NCBI RefSeq assembly: GCF_039535235.1
Contig: NZ_BAAAWU010000001.1
Coordinates: forward strand, 4,960,001-5,024,000
Origin: Streptomyces roseoviridis
GTDB lineage: Bacteria; Actinomycetota; Actinomycetes; Streptomycetales; Streptomycetaceae
Length of the DNA stretch: 64,000 nucleotides
Direction of reading: 5' to 3'
Below the pieces are notes generated by a model. That model had not been told where the DNA came from and did no database searches. It worked only from the letters and a program-made list of their open reading frames with translations. A program made the translations under genes and the position numbers. Of the stretch, positions 1 through 7,524 are shown piece after piece. Position 1 is the stretch's first letter. Each line of letters opens with the position of its first letter.

Positions 1-139
1 TCACCGGGGGCCGGGGGAGTACGGTGGGAAGCGCGGTGGCAGAGCGGAAAGCACGGTGACAGAGCGCCGAACCGACCGCTCCGGCGTCACGAACGCTGCG
101 CACGGGGCCGTCGCACCGCACAGACAGGGCGAACCGATC

Positions 140-607
140 ATGGCCGCAGCCGTCGACCCCCCTCCCTCCCGGCTCCTCCCCGACGAGATCCACCGCGCGG
201 TGCGCCCCGGGACGGCCGTCCTGCGCCTGCGCACCACCCACTCCCGCGAGGGCGTGCTCGACGGTGCCTGGTGGCCGCGCTCCCGCCACGTCGCCGCCGA
301 ACTGCCGGCCCTGATCGAGGCCCTCACCGCCCACATCGGTCCGGTCACCAGGATCGGCCTGGACACCGACGCCTGGGAGGAGGTCCCCACCCGCCTGGTC
401 GTCGGCGACCGGGTCGTGCGGCTGGACTCGTACCCCGTGGGCGACGACACCGTCCTGATCACCCGAGGCGACCAGGACCACTTCGCGCTCCTCGTCGTCC
501 CTCCGCACACGCCGACCGACCTGGCCCGCGAGGCGATGGCCCGCGCCGTCCGCGCGGACAACGTGACCTCGGCCGCCGAGATCCTCCTCGCCACGACCTC
601 GGAGTGA
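140..607 (+). CDS. DUF5994-type conserved actinobacterial protein
   Basis: A 155-residue soluble protein of a family common in Streptomyces (I recognise it as DUF5994); its biochemical role is unknown. The body carries the typical conserved stretches LRLRTTHSREGVLDGAWWPR, the region around GLDTDAWEEVPTRLVV, and VGDDTVLITRGDQDHFALLV. There is no signal peptide or membrane segment. I chose the ATG at 140 because family members usually begin shortly before the HRAVRPGTA segment. A GTG at 56 in the same frame would add 28 low-complexity residues. It stands alone between the window edge and the phosphatase gene 79 bases downstream. The family name is from memory; no function is claimed. Confidence 0.7.
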   Translation: MAAAVDPPPSRLLPDEIHRAVRPGTAVLRLRTTHSREGVLDGAWWPRSRHVAAELPALIEALTAHIGPVTRIGLDTDAWEEVPTRLVVGDRVVRLDSYPVGDDTVLITRGDQDHFALLVVPPHTPTDLAREAMARAVRADNVTSAAEILLATTSE

Positions 608-686
608 GGCCCGCTCCCCTCGGGCGGAGCGGCCGGGCGGTGCCCGGCAACAGGACAGGCGCCGTCAGCTGAGGTATGCCTGGTCC

Positions 687-1826
687 ATGGATGCCCGCCG
701 GCGCTCCTTCCTCCCCCGCCTCGCCCGGCGCGGCGGCGGAGCGCTGCTCGCCGTGCCCTTCGGCCTGATCGCGACGGTCACGGTGGTCGACATCCTGTCG
801 CCGCCGGAGGTGCACCTGGGACCGTTCCTGATCGCCGCGCCGGCGGTGACGGCGTCGTTCGCCGGGCCGCGCATGACGGCCTTCGTGGGGGCGGTCGCGG
901 TCCTCGCCCAGGCGGTGGTGGCGGTCGTGCGGACGAGCCTCACGGACCTCAACCACACCTACCAGATCATCGCGCTCGTCCTGATCTCGGTCATCGTGAC
1001 CTTCTTCGCGCACCTGCGCGAGGAGGACGAGAGCAGGGTGACGCGGCTGCGCTCCATCGCCGAGGCCGCCCAGAACGTCGTCCTGCGCCCCCTCCCCGAC
1101 CGGACGGGGCCGCTGCGCATCGCCTCGGTCTACCTGGCCGCCGAGGAGGAGGCGCAGATGGGCGGTGACCTGTACGCGGCGGCCCGTACGGCGACCGGGA
1201 CGCGGCTGCTCATCGGGGACGCCCGCGGCAAGGGCCTCGACGCGATCAGCGAGGCGTCGCTGGTCCTGGGCGCCTTCCGGGTCACGGCCCGCCGCGAGCA
1301 CGACCTGCCGGAGGTCGTCGGACACCTGGAGGAGGGTGTCGGCTCGGCGGAGGAGACGGAGGGCGCGGGCACGGGCTCCCGCGCCGGCCGGGCGGCCGAC
1401 GACCCGCACGAGGCCTTCGTGACCGCGCTGGTGCTGGACGTCCCCGACCACGAGCCGGTCGTACGACTCGTGAACCGCGGCCACCCGCCGCCGCTGCTCC
1501 TGCGGCGGGGACGGGTGATCCCGCTCGAAACGGCCCACGCGAGCCCGCCGTTGGGCCTGTCGGACCTCCTCGTGCCCGAGGTGACGGTGGAGACCTTTCC
1601 CTTCGACGTCGGTGACGTGCTCCTCCTCTACACCGACGGAGTCGTCGAGGCCCGCGACCACGCGGGCGCGTTCTACCCCCTGACCGAGCGCCTCACCGCC
1701 TGGACCGACGCCGACCCGCCGGCCCTGCTCGCCCACCTGCGGGCCGACCTCGAGGCCCACGCGGGCGGCCACCTCGGCGACGACGCCGCCCTGGTGGCGG
1801 TCGAACGCCTCGCCCCGGAGCCGTGA
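687..1826 (+). CDS. Membrane-anchored SpoIIE/PP2C-type phosphatase
   Basis: Likely a serine/threonine phosphatase of the SpoIIE-like PPM family, which in Streptomyces often acts on anti-sigma-factor antagonists. The N-terminal ~110 residues contain several hydrophobic segments (about 17-37, 44-75 and 85-107). A short linker leads to the phosphatase domain at about 140-375. Metal-binding signatures are visible: MGGDLYAAA near 155, IGDARGKGLDA near 175, YTDGVVEARD near 314 and GDDAALVAV near the C-terminus. A Glu/Gly/Ala-rich insert interrupts the domain around 218-240. No GAF or PAS sensor is fused, so the membrane region is the only obvious input module. No partner anti-sigma or STAS gene is adjacent, and the physiological substrate is unknown. 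Confidence 0.85.
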   Translation: MDARRRSFLPRLARRGGGALLAVPFGLIATVTVVDILSPPEVHLGPFLIAAPAVTASFAGPRMTAFVGAVAVLAQAVVAVVRTSLTDLNHTYQIIALVLISVIVTFFAHLREEDESRVTRLRSIAEAAQNVVLRPLPDRTGPLRIASVYLAAEEEAQMGGDLYAAARTATGTRLLIGDARGKGLDAISEASLVLGAFRVTARREHDLPEVVGHLEEGVGSAEETEGAGTGSRAGRAADDPHEAFVTALVLDVPDHEPVVRLVNRGHPPPLLLRRGRVIPLETAHASPPLGLSDLLVPEVTVETFPFDVGDVLLLYTDGVVEARDHAGAFYPLTERLTAWTDADPPALLAHLRADLEAHAGGHLGDDAALVAVERLAPEP

Positions 1827-1924
1827 CCGCCGGCCGGCGCCCGCCTCCGGGCGGACCTCCCGGGCACGCCGGTGCTGCGGGCGCCCCGGAGGCCGCCGCT
1901 TCGACGGGAGGGCGATGACCTGAA

Positions 1925-1980
1925 GATGCGCATCGGGCAGCCGGATGCGCTACGGCATCCGGTCGGACACGGGCTGCCCG
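1925..1980. other. Inverted-repeat cluster downstream of the phosphatase gene
   Basis: The otherwise gene-free stretch 1827-2112 holds a compact nested structure. A perfect 10-bp palindrome GATGCGCATC lies at 1925-1934. A 9-bp stem pairs CGGGCAGCC (1934-1942) with GGCTGCCCG (1972-1980), and it encloses a 6-bp stem-loop GGATGC/GCATCC (1943-1948 and 1955-1960). It has no U-tract, so it is either a 3'-end structure of the phosphatase mRNA or an unrecognised RNA or DNA element. A short reading frame over it (1872-2108) has no coding character that I can see. Confidence 0.4.
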
Positions 1981-2112
1981 AGAGCCTCGCCGCGTCTTCT
2001 CCGCGGCCACCCGCGAGGACCCGGGGCCAGCCGGGCCCCGCCGGACACCTCCCGCGACTGCCGGGGGAGTGCCCGGCGGCCTGCGGCGAGCGGGGGAAGC
2101 GCGCCTGACCAG

Positions 2113-2139
2113 TAAAAAGACCCTCCCGAAGGAGGGTCT
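2113..2139 (-). terminator. Intrinsic terminator of the tRNA-Arg gene
   Basis: On the minus strand, a perfect 9-bp stem (AGACCCTCC/GGAGGGTCT) with a UUCG tetraloop is followed by five U residues (A-tract at 2114-2118 on the plus strand). It lies 10 bases past the 3' end of the tRNA, the expected place for its terminator. Confidence 0.92.
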
Positions 2140-2148
2140 GGCGCTGAG

Positions 2149-2221
2149 CGCCCCCGGCAGGACTCGAACCTGCGGCCAAGTGCTTAGAAGGCACCTGCTC
2201 TATCCGCTGAGCTACGGGGGC
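2149..2221 (-). tRNA. tRNA-Arg (anticodon UCU)
   Basis: On the minus strand a full cloverleaf folds. The 7-bp acceptor is GCCCCCG/CGGGGGC with G as discriminator base. The D arm has GCTC/GAGC, and the anticodon arm GGTGC/GCACT has loop CTTCTAA, giving anticodon TCT. The T arm is GCAGG-TTCGAGT-CCTGC. The 3' CCA is not encoded, as is usual in actinomycetes. It reads AGA codons (and AGG by wobble), which are rare in such GC-rich genomes. A strong terminator follows immediately. Confidence 0.96.
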
Positions 2222-2472
2222 CGATGTGGCCGGGTCAAGGATAGGGCTCCCGTCGCCCTGGCCCGGGTGCTTCACCTGCGTGGCACGATGTGGAGGTTCG
2301 GTGAAGCGGTCCGATAATCGCAGGCAGGTGCGATTCGCGCAGCGCTTTTCGCGCCACTCGGGCCGGGTGTTGTGCACTCGTTATGCCTGAGGTCCCCGGC
2401 TACATCCGTTCGGTCGGCGCGCAGGGTGTCAATACGCTTCAAAAAGGCTCCAAAATTGGGCATTCTTCGCAT

Positions 2473-4242
2473 GTGGTGACCTTGGACGAACGGCCTCAGC
2501 TGATCGACGCACTCTCCGCCCTGCGCGACTGTGTCGCCGCCGTGCGTCTTCCCCTCCCCCTCCCAGGCGCCCCGCGGGCCCGGCAGACCCGGGCCGAGCT
2601 GCTCGCTCAGCTCGACGACTACCTGGTGCCGCGGCTGAAGGATCCCGACGCGCCGCTGCTCGCGGTCGTCGGCGGGTCCACCGGAGCCGGGAAGTCCACC
2701 CTCGTCAACTCGCTCGTGGGGCGGCGTGTCAGCGAGGCCGGGGTGCTCAGACCCACCACCCGCACGCCGGTCCTGGTGTGCCACCCGGAGGACCACCACT
2801 GGTTCGCCGGGATGCGGGTGCTGCCCCAGCTGACCCGCGTCTGGCTGCCCCAGCAGGACGACGACCACCCCGCCGAGGAGCCCCCGGAGGACAACGCCCT
2901 GCGGGTCGAGACGGCCGCCACCCTGCCCCGCGGGCTCGCCCTCCTCGACGCGCCCGACATCGACTCGCTCGTCGTCGAGAGCCGGCTCCTGGCCGCCGAG
3001 TTGATCTGTGCCGCCGACATCTGGGTCATGGTCACCACCGCGTCCCGCTACGCCGACGCGGTCCCCTGGCACCTCCTGCGTACCGCCAAGGAGTACGACG
3101 TCACCCTCGTCACCGTCCTCGACCGCGTGCCCCACCAGGTCATCGGCGAGGTCTCCCGGCAGTACGAGGCGCTGCTCGACAAGGCGGGCTTCGGGGACCT
3201 GCCCCGGTTCACCATCCCCGAGCTGCCCGAGTCCACCGGCGGCGGCAGCGGGCTGCTGCCCGACAACGCCGTGGCTCCGCTGCGCGCCTGGCTCGCCCAC
3301 TGCGCCCAGGACCCGGCCGCCCGTCAGCAGGCCGTCGGCCGGACCGCTTCCGGAGTGCTCGACTCCCTCGACACCCGCATGCCCGAGCTCGCCGGCGCGG
3401 TCGCGGCCCAGTACGCCGCGGCCGTACGCCTGGGCGGGGCCGTCGAGGCGGCGTACGAGGAACAGGGGCGGCGGGTCGGGGAGCTGGTGCGGCGCGGCGC
3501 CGTCCTCGCCGGTGACGCCCGGACCCGCTGGCGCGGCTATCCGCGCGACAGCACCGCCGACGAACTCCTCGACGCCCTCGTCGAGTCCCTGGCCGCGCTC
3601 GTGCAGTGCGCCGTCGCCGCCGCCGACGAGCGGGTGCGGGACGCCTGGCGCCGCGAGCCGGCCGCGGGCGCGCTCGTGCCGGGCGGCGGTGCGCGGGTCG
3701 GTCCGGGGGCGCCCGACGAGAGCCGGGACGCCGCCGAGCGGATCGCCATGACCGTACGGCGCTGGCGGCGCGTCCTGGAGGAGATGGTCGAGGAGGAGGT
3801 ACGGGACTCGGAACGCCTGTCGGCCGCGGGCGGACCGGCCCGGGGGACCGGACGGGGAGCCGGGCGAGGAGCCGCGGGTGGCTCCGGGGCCGGTTCCGGG
3901 GTCGGTTCCGGACCGGATTCCGGGCGGGGCACCGGGCGCGGGGCCAGGCGCGGCGCCGCGGCTTCCCACCCCGACACCGAGACGCTCACCGCCCTCCTCG
4001 CCGCCGTCCTCCTCGGCGGCCGCCGCACCCGGGCCGCGGGCGACCGGCTCGCCGAACTCCTCGGCGCCCAGGGCGCCCTGCGCCTGCGGGACAGGGGCGG
4101 CGAACTGGTCGCCGCGTACGTCGACCGCGCCCTGCACACCGAACGCGACCGGCGTCTCGCCCCCCTCGACGCCCTCGACGTGACCCCCGAGCCGCAGGCC
4201 GAGCTGATCGCCGCGCTCTCGCTACTGCAGAAGGAGAAGTGA
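2473..4242 (+). CDS. dynA: Dynamin-like GTPase, first of a pair (DynA-like)
   Basis: A 589-residue P-loop GTPase with the G1 motif GGSTGAGKST near residue 67, a threonine-containing switch region (RPTTRTPV) about 25 residues later, and LLDAPDIDS as G3. The C-terminal half is helical and contains a Gly/Arg/Ser-rich, low-complexity insert at about 455-500. The gene sits 4 bases before a second, membrane-attached GTPase. This matches the DynA/DynB dynamin-like pair known in Streptomyces to stabilise FtsZ rings in sporulation septa; the adjoining ssbB-like gene supports that setting. I placed the start at GTG 2473 (GTG 2476 is also possible) because the 90 bases upstream are unusually AT-rich and look like promoter. 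An ATG at 2383 is open but unlikely. A GTGTC (GACAC on the other strand, as in WhiA/WhiB-type sites) lies at 2426-2430. The assignment to DynA is by context. Confidence 0.75.
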   Translation: MVTLDERPQLIDALSALRDCVAAVRLPLPLPGAPRARQTRAELLAQLDDYLVPRLKDPDAPLLAVVGGSTGAGKSTLVNSLVGRRVSEAGVLRPTTRTPVLVCHPEDHHWFAGMRVLPQLTRVWLPQQDDDHPAEEPPEDNALRVETAATLPRGLALLDAPDIDSLVVESRLLAAELICAADIWVMVTTASRYADAVPWHLLRTAKEYDVTLVTVLDRVPHQVIGEVSRQYEALLDKAGFGDLPRFTIPELPESTGGGSGLLPDNAVAPLRAWLAHCAQDPAARQQAVGRTASGVLDSLDTRMPELAGAVAAQYAAAVRLGGAVEAAYEEQGRRVGELVRRGAVLAGDARTRWRGYPRDSTADELLDALVESLAALVQCAVAAADERVRDAWRREPAAGALVPGGGARVGPGAPDESRDAAERIAMTVRRWRRVLEEMVEEEVRDSERLSAAGGPARGTGRGAGRGAAGGSGAGSGVGSGPDSGRGTGRGARRGAAASHPDTETLTALLAAVLLGGRRTRAAGDRLAELLGAQGALRLRDRGGELVAAYVDRALHTERDRRLAPLDALDVTPEPQAELIAALSLLQKEK

Positions 4243-4246
4243 CGCA

Positions 4247-6544
4247 GTGGACGCAGTGGACTCCGTGGGTCCGGGCACGCCGGTGGGGCCGGGGACTCCG
4301 GGTGCCCCGGTGACACCGGCGGCTCCGGGGAACCCGGCCGGCCCCGTGACCCCGGCGAGCCCCGCCACCCCCGTAACGCCGGTCACTCCAGTCACTCCGG
4401 TCACTCCGGCGGACCCCGTAGGGCCGGCGGAACCGACCCGTTCACCGACGGAGTCGCACCATCCGGCGGCACCGACCGGTCCGGCGCGGCCCGACGGTCC
4501 GGCGGCCCCCGAGCGCCCCGAGCACCCGGCCGCCCGAGCCGCCACCAGCGCCCCCGCCACCGGCGCCCCCGCCCCTGACGGGCATCCCGCCCGGGGATCC
4601 GGTCCCGCTCCCGGACCCGGTCCCGCTCCCGGACCCGGTCCCGCTCCCGTATCCGGTCCCGCCCCCGGACCCGATCGTGGCGGCGAAGGTGACGGCGGCC
4701 GTCGCTGGGACGACGGCCTGATCGCGCGGCGGGCGGCCGGCCGGGCCGCCCCCGGGGACCAGCGAGGTACGGCCACGGCCCCGGGCACGGCCGGCGCGCC
4801 GGGCTCCGAGGACGAGGAGGGCGACGGCCTGCCACCCCTCGGCGGGGCCTACGGCGGCGTCCTGCGCGCCCGGCTCGACGCGCTGCACGAACTCGTCGGC
4901 CTGTCCCGTACGCGGGTCGAGGGCGAGACGCTCGCCGAGGCCGGCCGGGTCCTCGACGAGGCCGCCGCCCGGCAGCGGCTGTCCGCCCGGCACACCGTCG
5001 TGGCCATCGCGGGCGCCACCGGCAGCGGCAAGTCGACCCTCTTCAACGCCCTCGCCGGCGTTCCGGTCTCCGAGACCGGACTGCGCCGCCCCACCACCGC
5101 CGCCCCGGTCGCGCTGACCTGGTCCGAGGGCGCCGCCGGCCTCCTCGACCGCCTCGGCATCCCCGGGCGGCTGCGCCGCAGGCCGCTCGCGGGCGGCGCG
5201 GCCGACGCCGACCTCCAGGGACTCGTCCTGGTCGACCTGCCCGACCACGACTCGGCGGTCACCGCCCACCGCGACACCGTCGACCGGCTGCTCGGCCTCG
5301 TCGACGCGGTCATCTGGGTGGTGGACCCGGAGAAGTACGCGGACGCGGCCCTGCACGAGCGCTACCTGCGGCCGCTCGCCGGACACGCCGAGGTCACCTT
5401 CGTCGTGCTCAACCAGATCGACCGGCTCGGCACCGAGGCCGCCGACCTCGTCCTCGACGACCTGCGCCGCCTCCTCGACGAGGACGGCGTGGCGCTCGGC
5501 GAGCACGGCGAGCCCGGCGCGACGGTCCTGTCCCTCTCCGCCCTGACCGGGGAAGGGGTGCCGGAACTGCGCGAGATGCTGGGCCGGTTCGTCCAGGAGC
5601 GCACCGCGCCCGAACGCCGGCTGTCCGCCGACATCGACGCCGCCGCGGCCCGGCTGCGGCCGGTGTACGTGGCCGACGGGCGGGCCGGGCTCGGCGAACG
5701 GGCCCGCGAGGAGTTCGCCGACCGGCTCGCGGTCGCGGTCGGGGCCGGAGCGGCGGGCGAGGCCGCCGAACGGGTCTGGCGGCGGGGCGCCATCCGCGCC
5801 TGCGGGACCCCGTGGCTGCGGCTCTACCGGTGGTACGAGCGGATCCGCGCGCACGGCAGCACCGATCCGCGCCTCCACGCCCCGGTCGAGGACGAGCTGA
5901 CTGCCCGTCAACGCGTCGAGCAGGCGGTGCGGATCGTCGCCGACGAGGCGTCCCGCGGGCTGCCGGTGCCGTGGGCGCAGGCGGTGCGCGAGGCGGCGCA
6001 GCGGGGGGCCGAAGGGCTTCCGGAGGCCCTGGACGAACTGACGGCGACCATGGGCGACCCGGCCGCCCGGCCGCCCCGTCCGGCGTGGTGGCCGGCGGCG
6101 GTGCTCGCGCAGGTGGTGATGACCTTCCTGCAGATCTTCGGCGCCCTGTGGCTCGCGGGCCAGATCGCGGGCGTCGTGGAGCCGCTGCTGTGGCCGCCGG
6201 TGCTGATCATGGTCACCGGGATCGTCGGCGGCCCGCTGGTGGAGTGGGCGTGTGCGGCGGCCGTACGGGGACCGGCGCGGCGTTACGGGCAGGAGGCCGA
6301 ACGCAGGCTGCGCGAGGCGGCGGCGGCCTGCGGCCGGGCCCGGGTGCTCGACCCGATCGCGGCGGAGCTGATGCGCTACCGGGAGGTGCGCGAGCAGTAC
6401 GTGACGGCCTCGGGCGCGACGCGGGTCGTGAGCCGGATCGCGGGCGGCGGAGCCGGGCGCGCGGGGGCGGGGCGCATGGGCGCCGGCGGGTTCGGCGGGA
6501 CGCGCTTCGGTCCGGCGAGGACGGGCGGCGCGCGGGTGAGGTGA
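4247..6544 (+). CDS. dynB: Dynamin-like membrane GTPase, second of a pair (DynB-like)
   Basis: A 765-residue protein. Residues 1 to about 190 are a disordered Pro/Gly/Thr/Ala-rich leader with short near-repeats (TPVTPVTPVTP; PGPGPAPGPGPAP). A GTPase domain follows with AGATGSGKSTLFNAL near 256, RRPTTAAPV as switch region, DLPDHDS as G3 and LNQIDR as the G4-type motif. Two hydrophobic helices at about 615-670 (FLQIFGALWLAGQIAGVV and LIMVTGIVGGPLVEWA) form a membrane hairpin, as in bacterial dynamin-like proteins. Translation is probably coupled to the upstream GTPase; AAGGAG lies 10 bases before the GTG. Together the two are expected at cell-division membranes. The length of the disordered leader is unusual and may vary between strains. 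Confidence 0.78.
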   Translation: MDAVDSVGPGTPVGPGTPGAPVTPAAPGNPAGPVTPASPATPVTPVTPVTPVTPADPVGPAEPTRSPTESHHPAAPTGPARPDGPAAPERPEHPAARAATSAPATGAPAPDGHPARGSGPAPGPGPAPGPGPAPVSGPAPGPDRGGEGDGGRRWDDGLIARRAAGRAAPGDQRGTATAPGTAGAPGSEDEEGDGLPPLGGAYGGVLRARLDALHELVGLSRTRVEGETLAEAGRVLDEAAARQRLSARHTVVAIAGATGSGKSTLFNALAGVPVSETGLRRPTTAAPVALTWSEGAAGLLDRLGIPGRLRRRPLAGGAADADLQGLVLVDLPDHDSAVTAHRDTVDRLLGLVDAVIWVVDPEKYADAALHERYLRPLAGHAEVTFVVLNQIDRLGTEAADLVLDDLRRLLDEDGVALGEHGEPGATVLSLSALTGEGVPELREMLGRFVQERTAPERRLSADIDAAAARLRPVYVADGRAGLGERAREEFADRLAVAVGAGAAGEAAERVWRRGAIRACGTPWLRLYRWYERIRAHGSTDPRLHAPVEDELTARQRVEQAVRIVADEASRGLPVPWAQAVREAAQRGAEGLPEALDELTATMGDPAARPPRPAWWPAAVLAQVVMTFLQIFGALWLAGQIAGVVEPLLWPPVLIMVTGIVGGPLVEWACAAAVRGPARRYGQEAERRLREAAAACGRARVLDPIAAELMRYREVREQYVTASGATRVVSRIAGGGAGRAGAGRMGAGGFGGTRFGPARTGGARVR

Positions 6545-6602
6545 GGAGGGGGGAGGTGAGGAGTGGGGGAGGTGAGGAGTGGGGGAGGTGAGGAGGGGGG
6601 GG
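6541..6602 (+). repeat. G-rich 15-16-bp tandem repeat before ssbB
   Basis: Four consecutive units of GTGAGGAGNGGGGGAG lie at 6541-6555, 6556-6571, 6572-6587 and 6588-6602. They begin within the last codon of the dynB-like gene and end in a run of G. The plus strand has multiple G-runs and could form G-quadruplexes. Unit length is not a multiple of three, so the array is not coding. Confidence 0.8.
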
Positions 6603-6782
6603 CGGGATGGGGCGGGGGGCGAGGCGGAATCACTCGTTCGGGTGGCGGACTTGTCCACAGTCGTCCGCGTGTCCACAGGCTTCAGCGGGTTTCTCCGGCC
6701 GGGTCCAGCATGGATCCCGAGATCGCCGAGAGCACCGAGAGTGCCGAGAGCGTGGACGCAAGCCGAGCCGAGGAGTGGGCAG

Positions 6783-7277
6783 ATGAACGAGACGCTGGTG
6801 ACCCTGGTCGGGAACGTGGCGACGAACGTGGAGTTCCGGGAGACGGTGACGGGCGGGGTCGCCCGCTTCCGCTTCGCGGTCACGGCCCGTCGCTGGGACC
6901 GCGAGCGGGCGGTGTGGACGGACGGCGCGACCAGCTTCTACACGGTGTCCGCCTGGCGCTCGCTGGGCGCGAATCTGGCGGCCTCGGTCTCGGTGGGGGA
7001 GCCGCTGGTGGTGCACGGCCGGCTGAGGGTGCGGGAGGAGGAGCACGACGGGCGCCGGAAGACCTTCGTGGACGTCGACGCGCTGGCGGTGGGTCACGAC
7101 CTGACCCGGGGGACGGCCGCCTTCCGCCGTGCGGTGCGCCAGGGCACCGACACGGCGGCGGCCCCCTCGACTCCCGTACCGGAACAGCGCGCTCCGGATA
7201 TGGTGGCCCCGGACCTCTGGCAGACCCCGCCACCTGCGGCGGAAGGAGCCCAATCGCCCGCCGTAGCCGTCTCCTGA
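6783..7277 (+). CDS. ssbB: Single-stranded DNA-binding protein, SsbB-like paralogue
   Basis: A 164-residue SSB with one OB fold (about 1-110): NETLVTLVGNVATNVEFRET at the start, FYTVSAWRSLGANLAASV in the middle and VHGRLRVREEE after it. The tail is short and Pro/Ala-rich and ends SPAVAVS, so the acidic tip (DDDIPF-type) that recruits repair proteins in the main SSB is missing. That fits the second SSB of Streptomyces (SsbB), implicated in chromosome segregation during sporulation rather than replication. The protein contains no cysteine, although the S. coelicolor SsbB tetramer is described as disulfide-linked. The start at ATG 6783 (NETLV) matches the usual N-terminus; longer in-frame starts would run into the repeat array. 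Confidence 0.85.
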   Translation: MNETLVTLVGNVATNVEFRETVTGGVARFRFAVTARRWDRERAVWTDGATSFYTVSAWRSLGANLAASVSVGEPLVVHGRLRVREEEHDGRRKTFVDVDALAVGHDLTRGTAAFRRAVRQGTDTAAAPSTPVPEQRAPDMVAPDLWQTPPPAAEGAQSPAVAVS

Positions 7278-7337
7278 CGGTTGGTCATGGGGATTTGTCG
7301 ATACCGTGACCTGCGGTTTTATGCTCAACTACTGCCG

Positions 7338-7370
7338 CTGATAACGATTTCGAGTCGGAATGGTTATCAG
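7338..7370. promoter_or_regulatory. Inverted repeat in the promoter region of the thioester surface protein
   Basis: CTGATAAC at 7338-7345 and its exact complement GTTATCAG at 7363-7370 are separated by 17 bases in the AT-richest part of the 247-base gap between the ssbB-like gene and the surface-protein gene. Spacing and symmetry resemble an operator for a dimeric regulator more than a terminator. The regulator is unknown. Confidence 0.45.
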
Positions 7371-7524
7371 ACCGTACGACGGGACACGGGGGGCTTCCCC
7401 GTCTCTAGGATTCCCGGGTACTCATGAGGCGCTTGCTTCCAGTGGGTCAGTGAGTCTGCTGGCGGGTGCTCCCCCCACGCGTATCGATCGATGACGCGGA
7501 GCAGCCTGCCCGGAGGGGAAATCC

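Noticed and set aside
1872..2108. A 78-codon plus-strand frame after the phosphatase gene
   Set aside because: It has no RBS, covers inverted repeats and has no coding-like codon pattern.
4360..4410. Short direct repeats (GTCACTCCG) that might be an array or CRISPR
   Set aside because: They are in frame inside the DynB-like leader and have no spacer structure.
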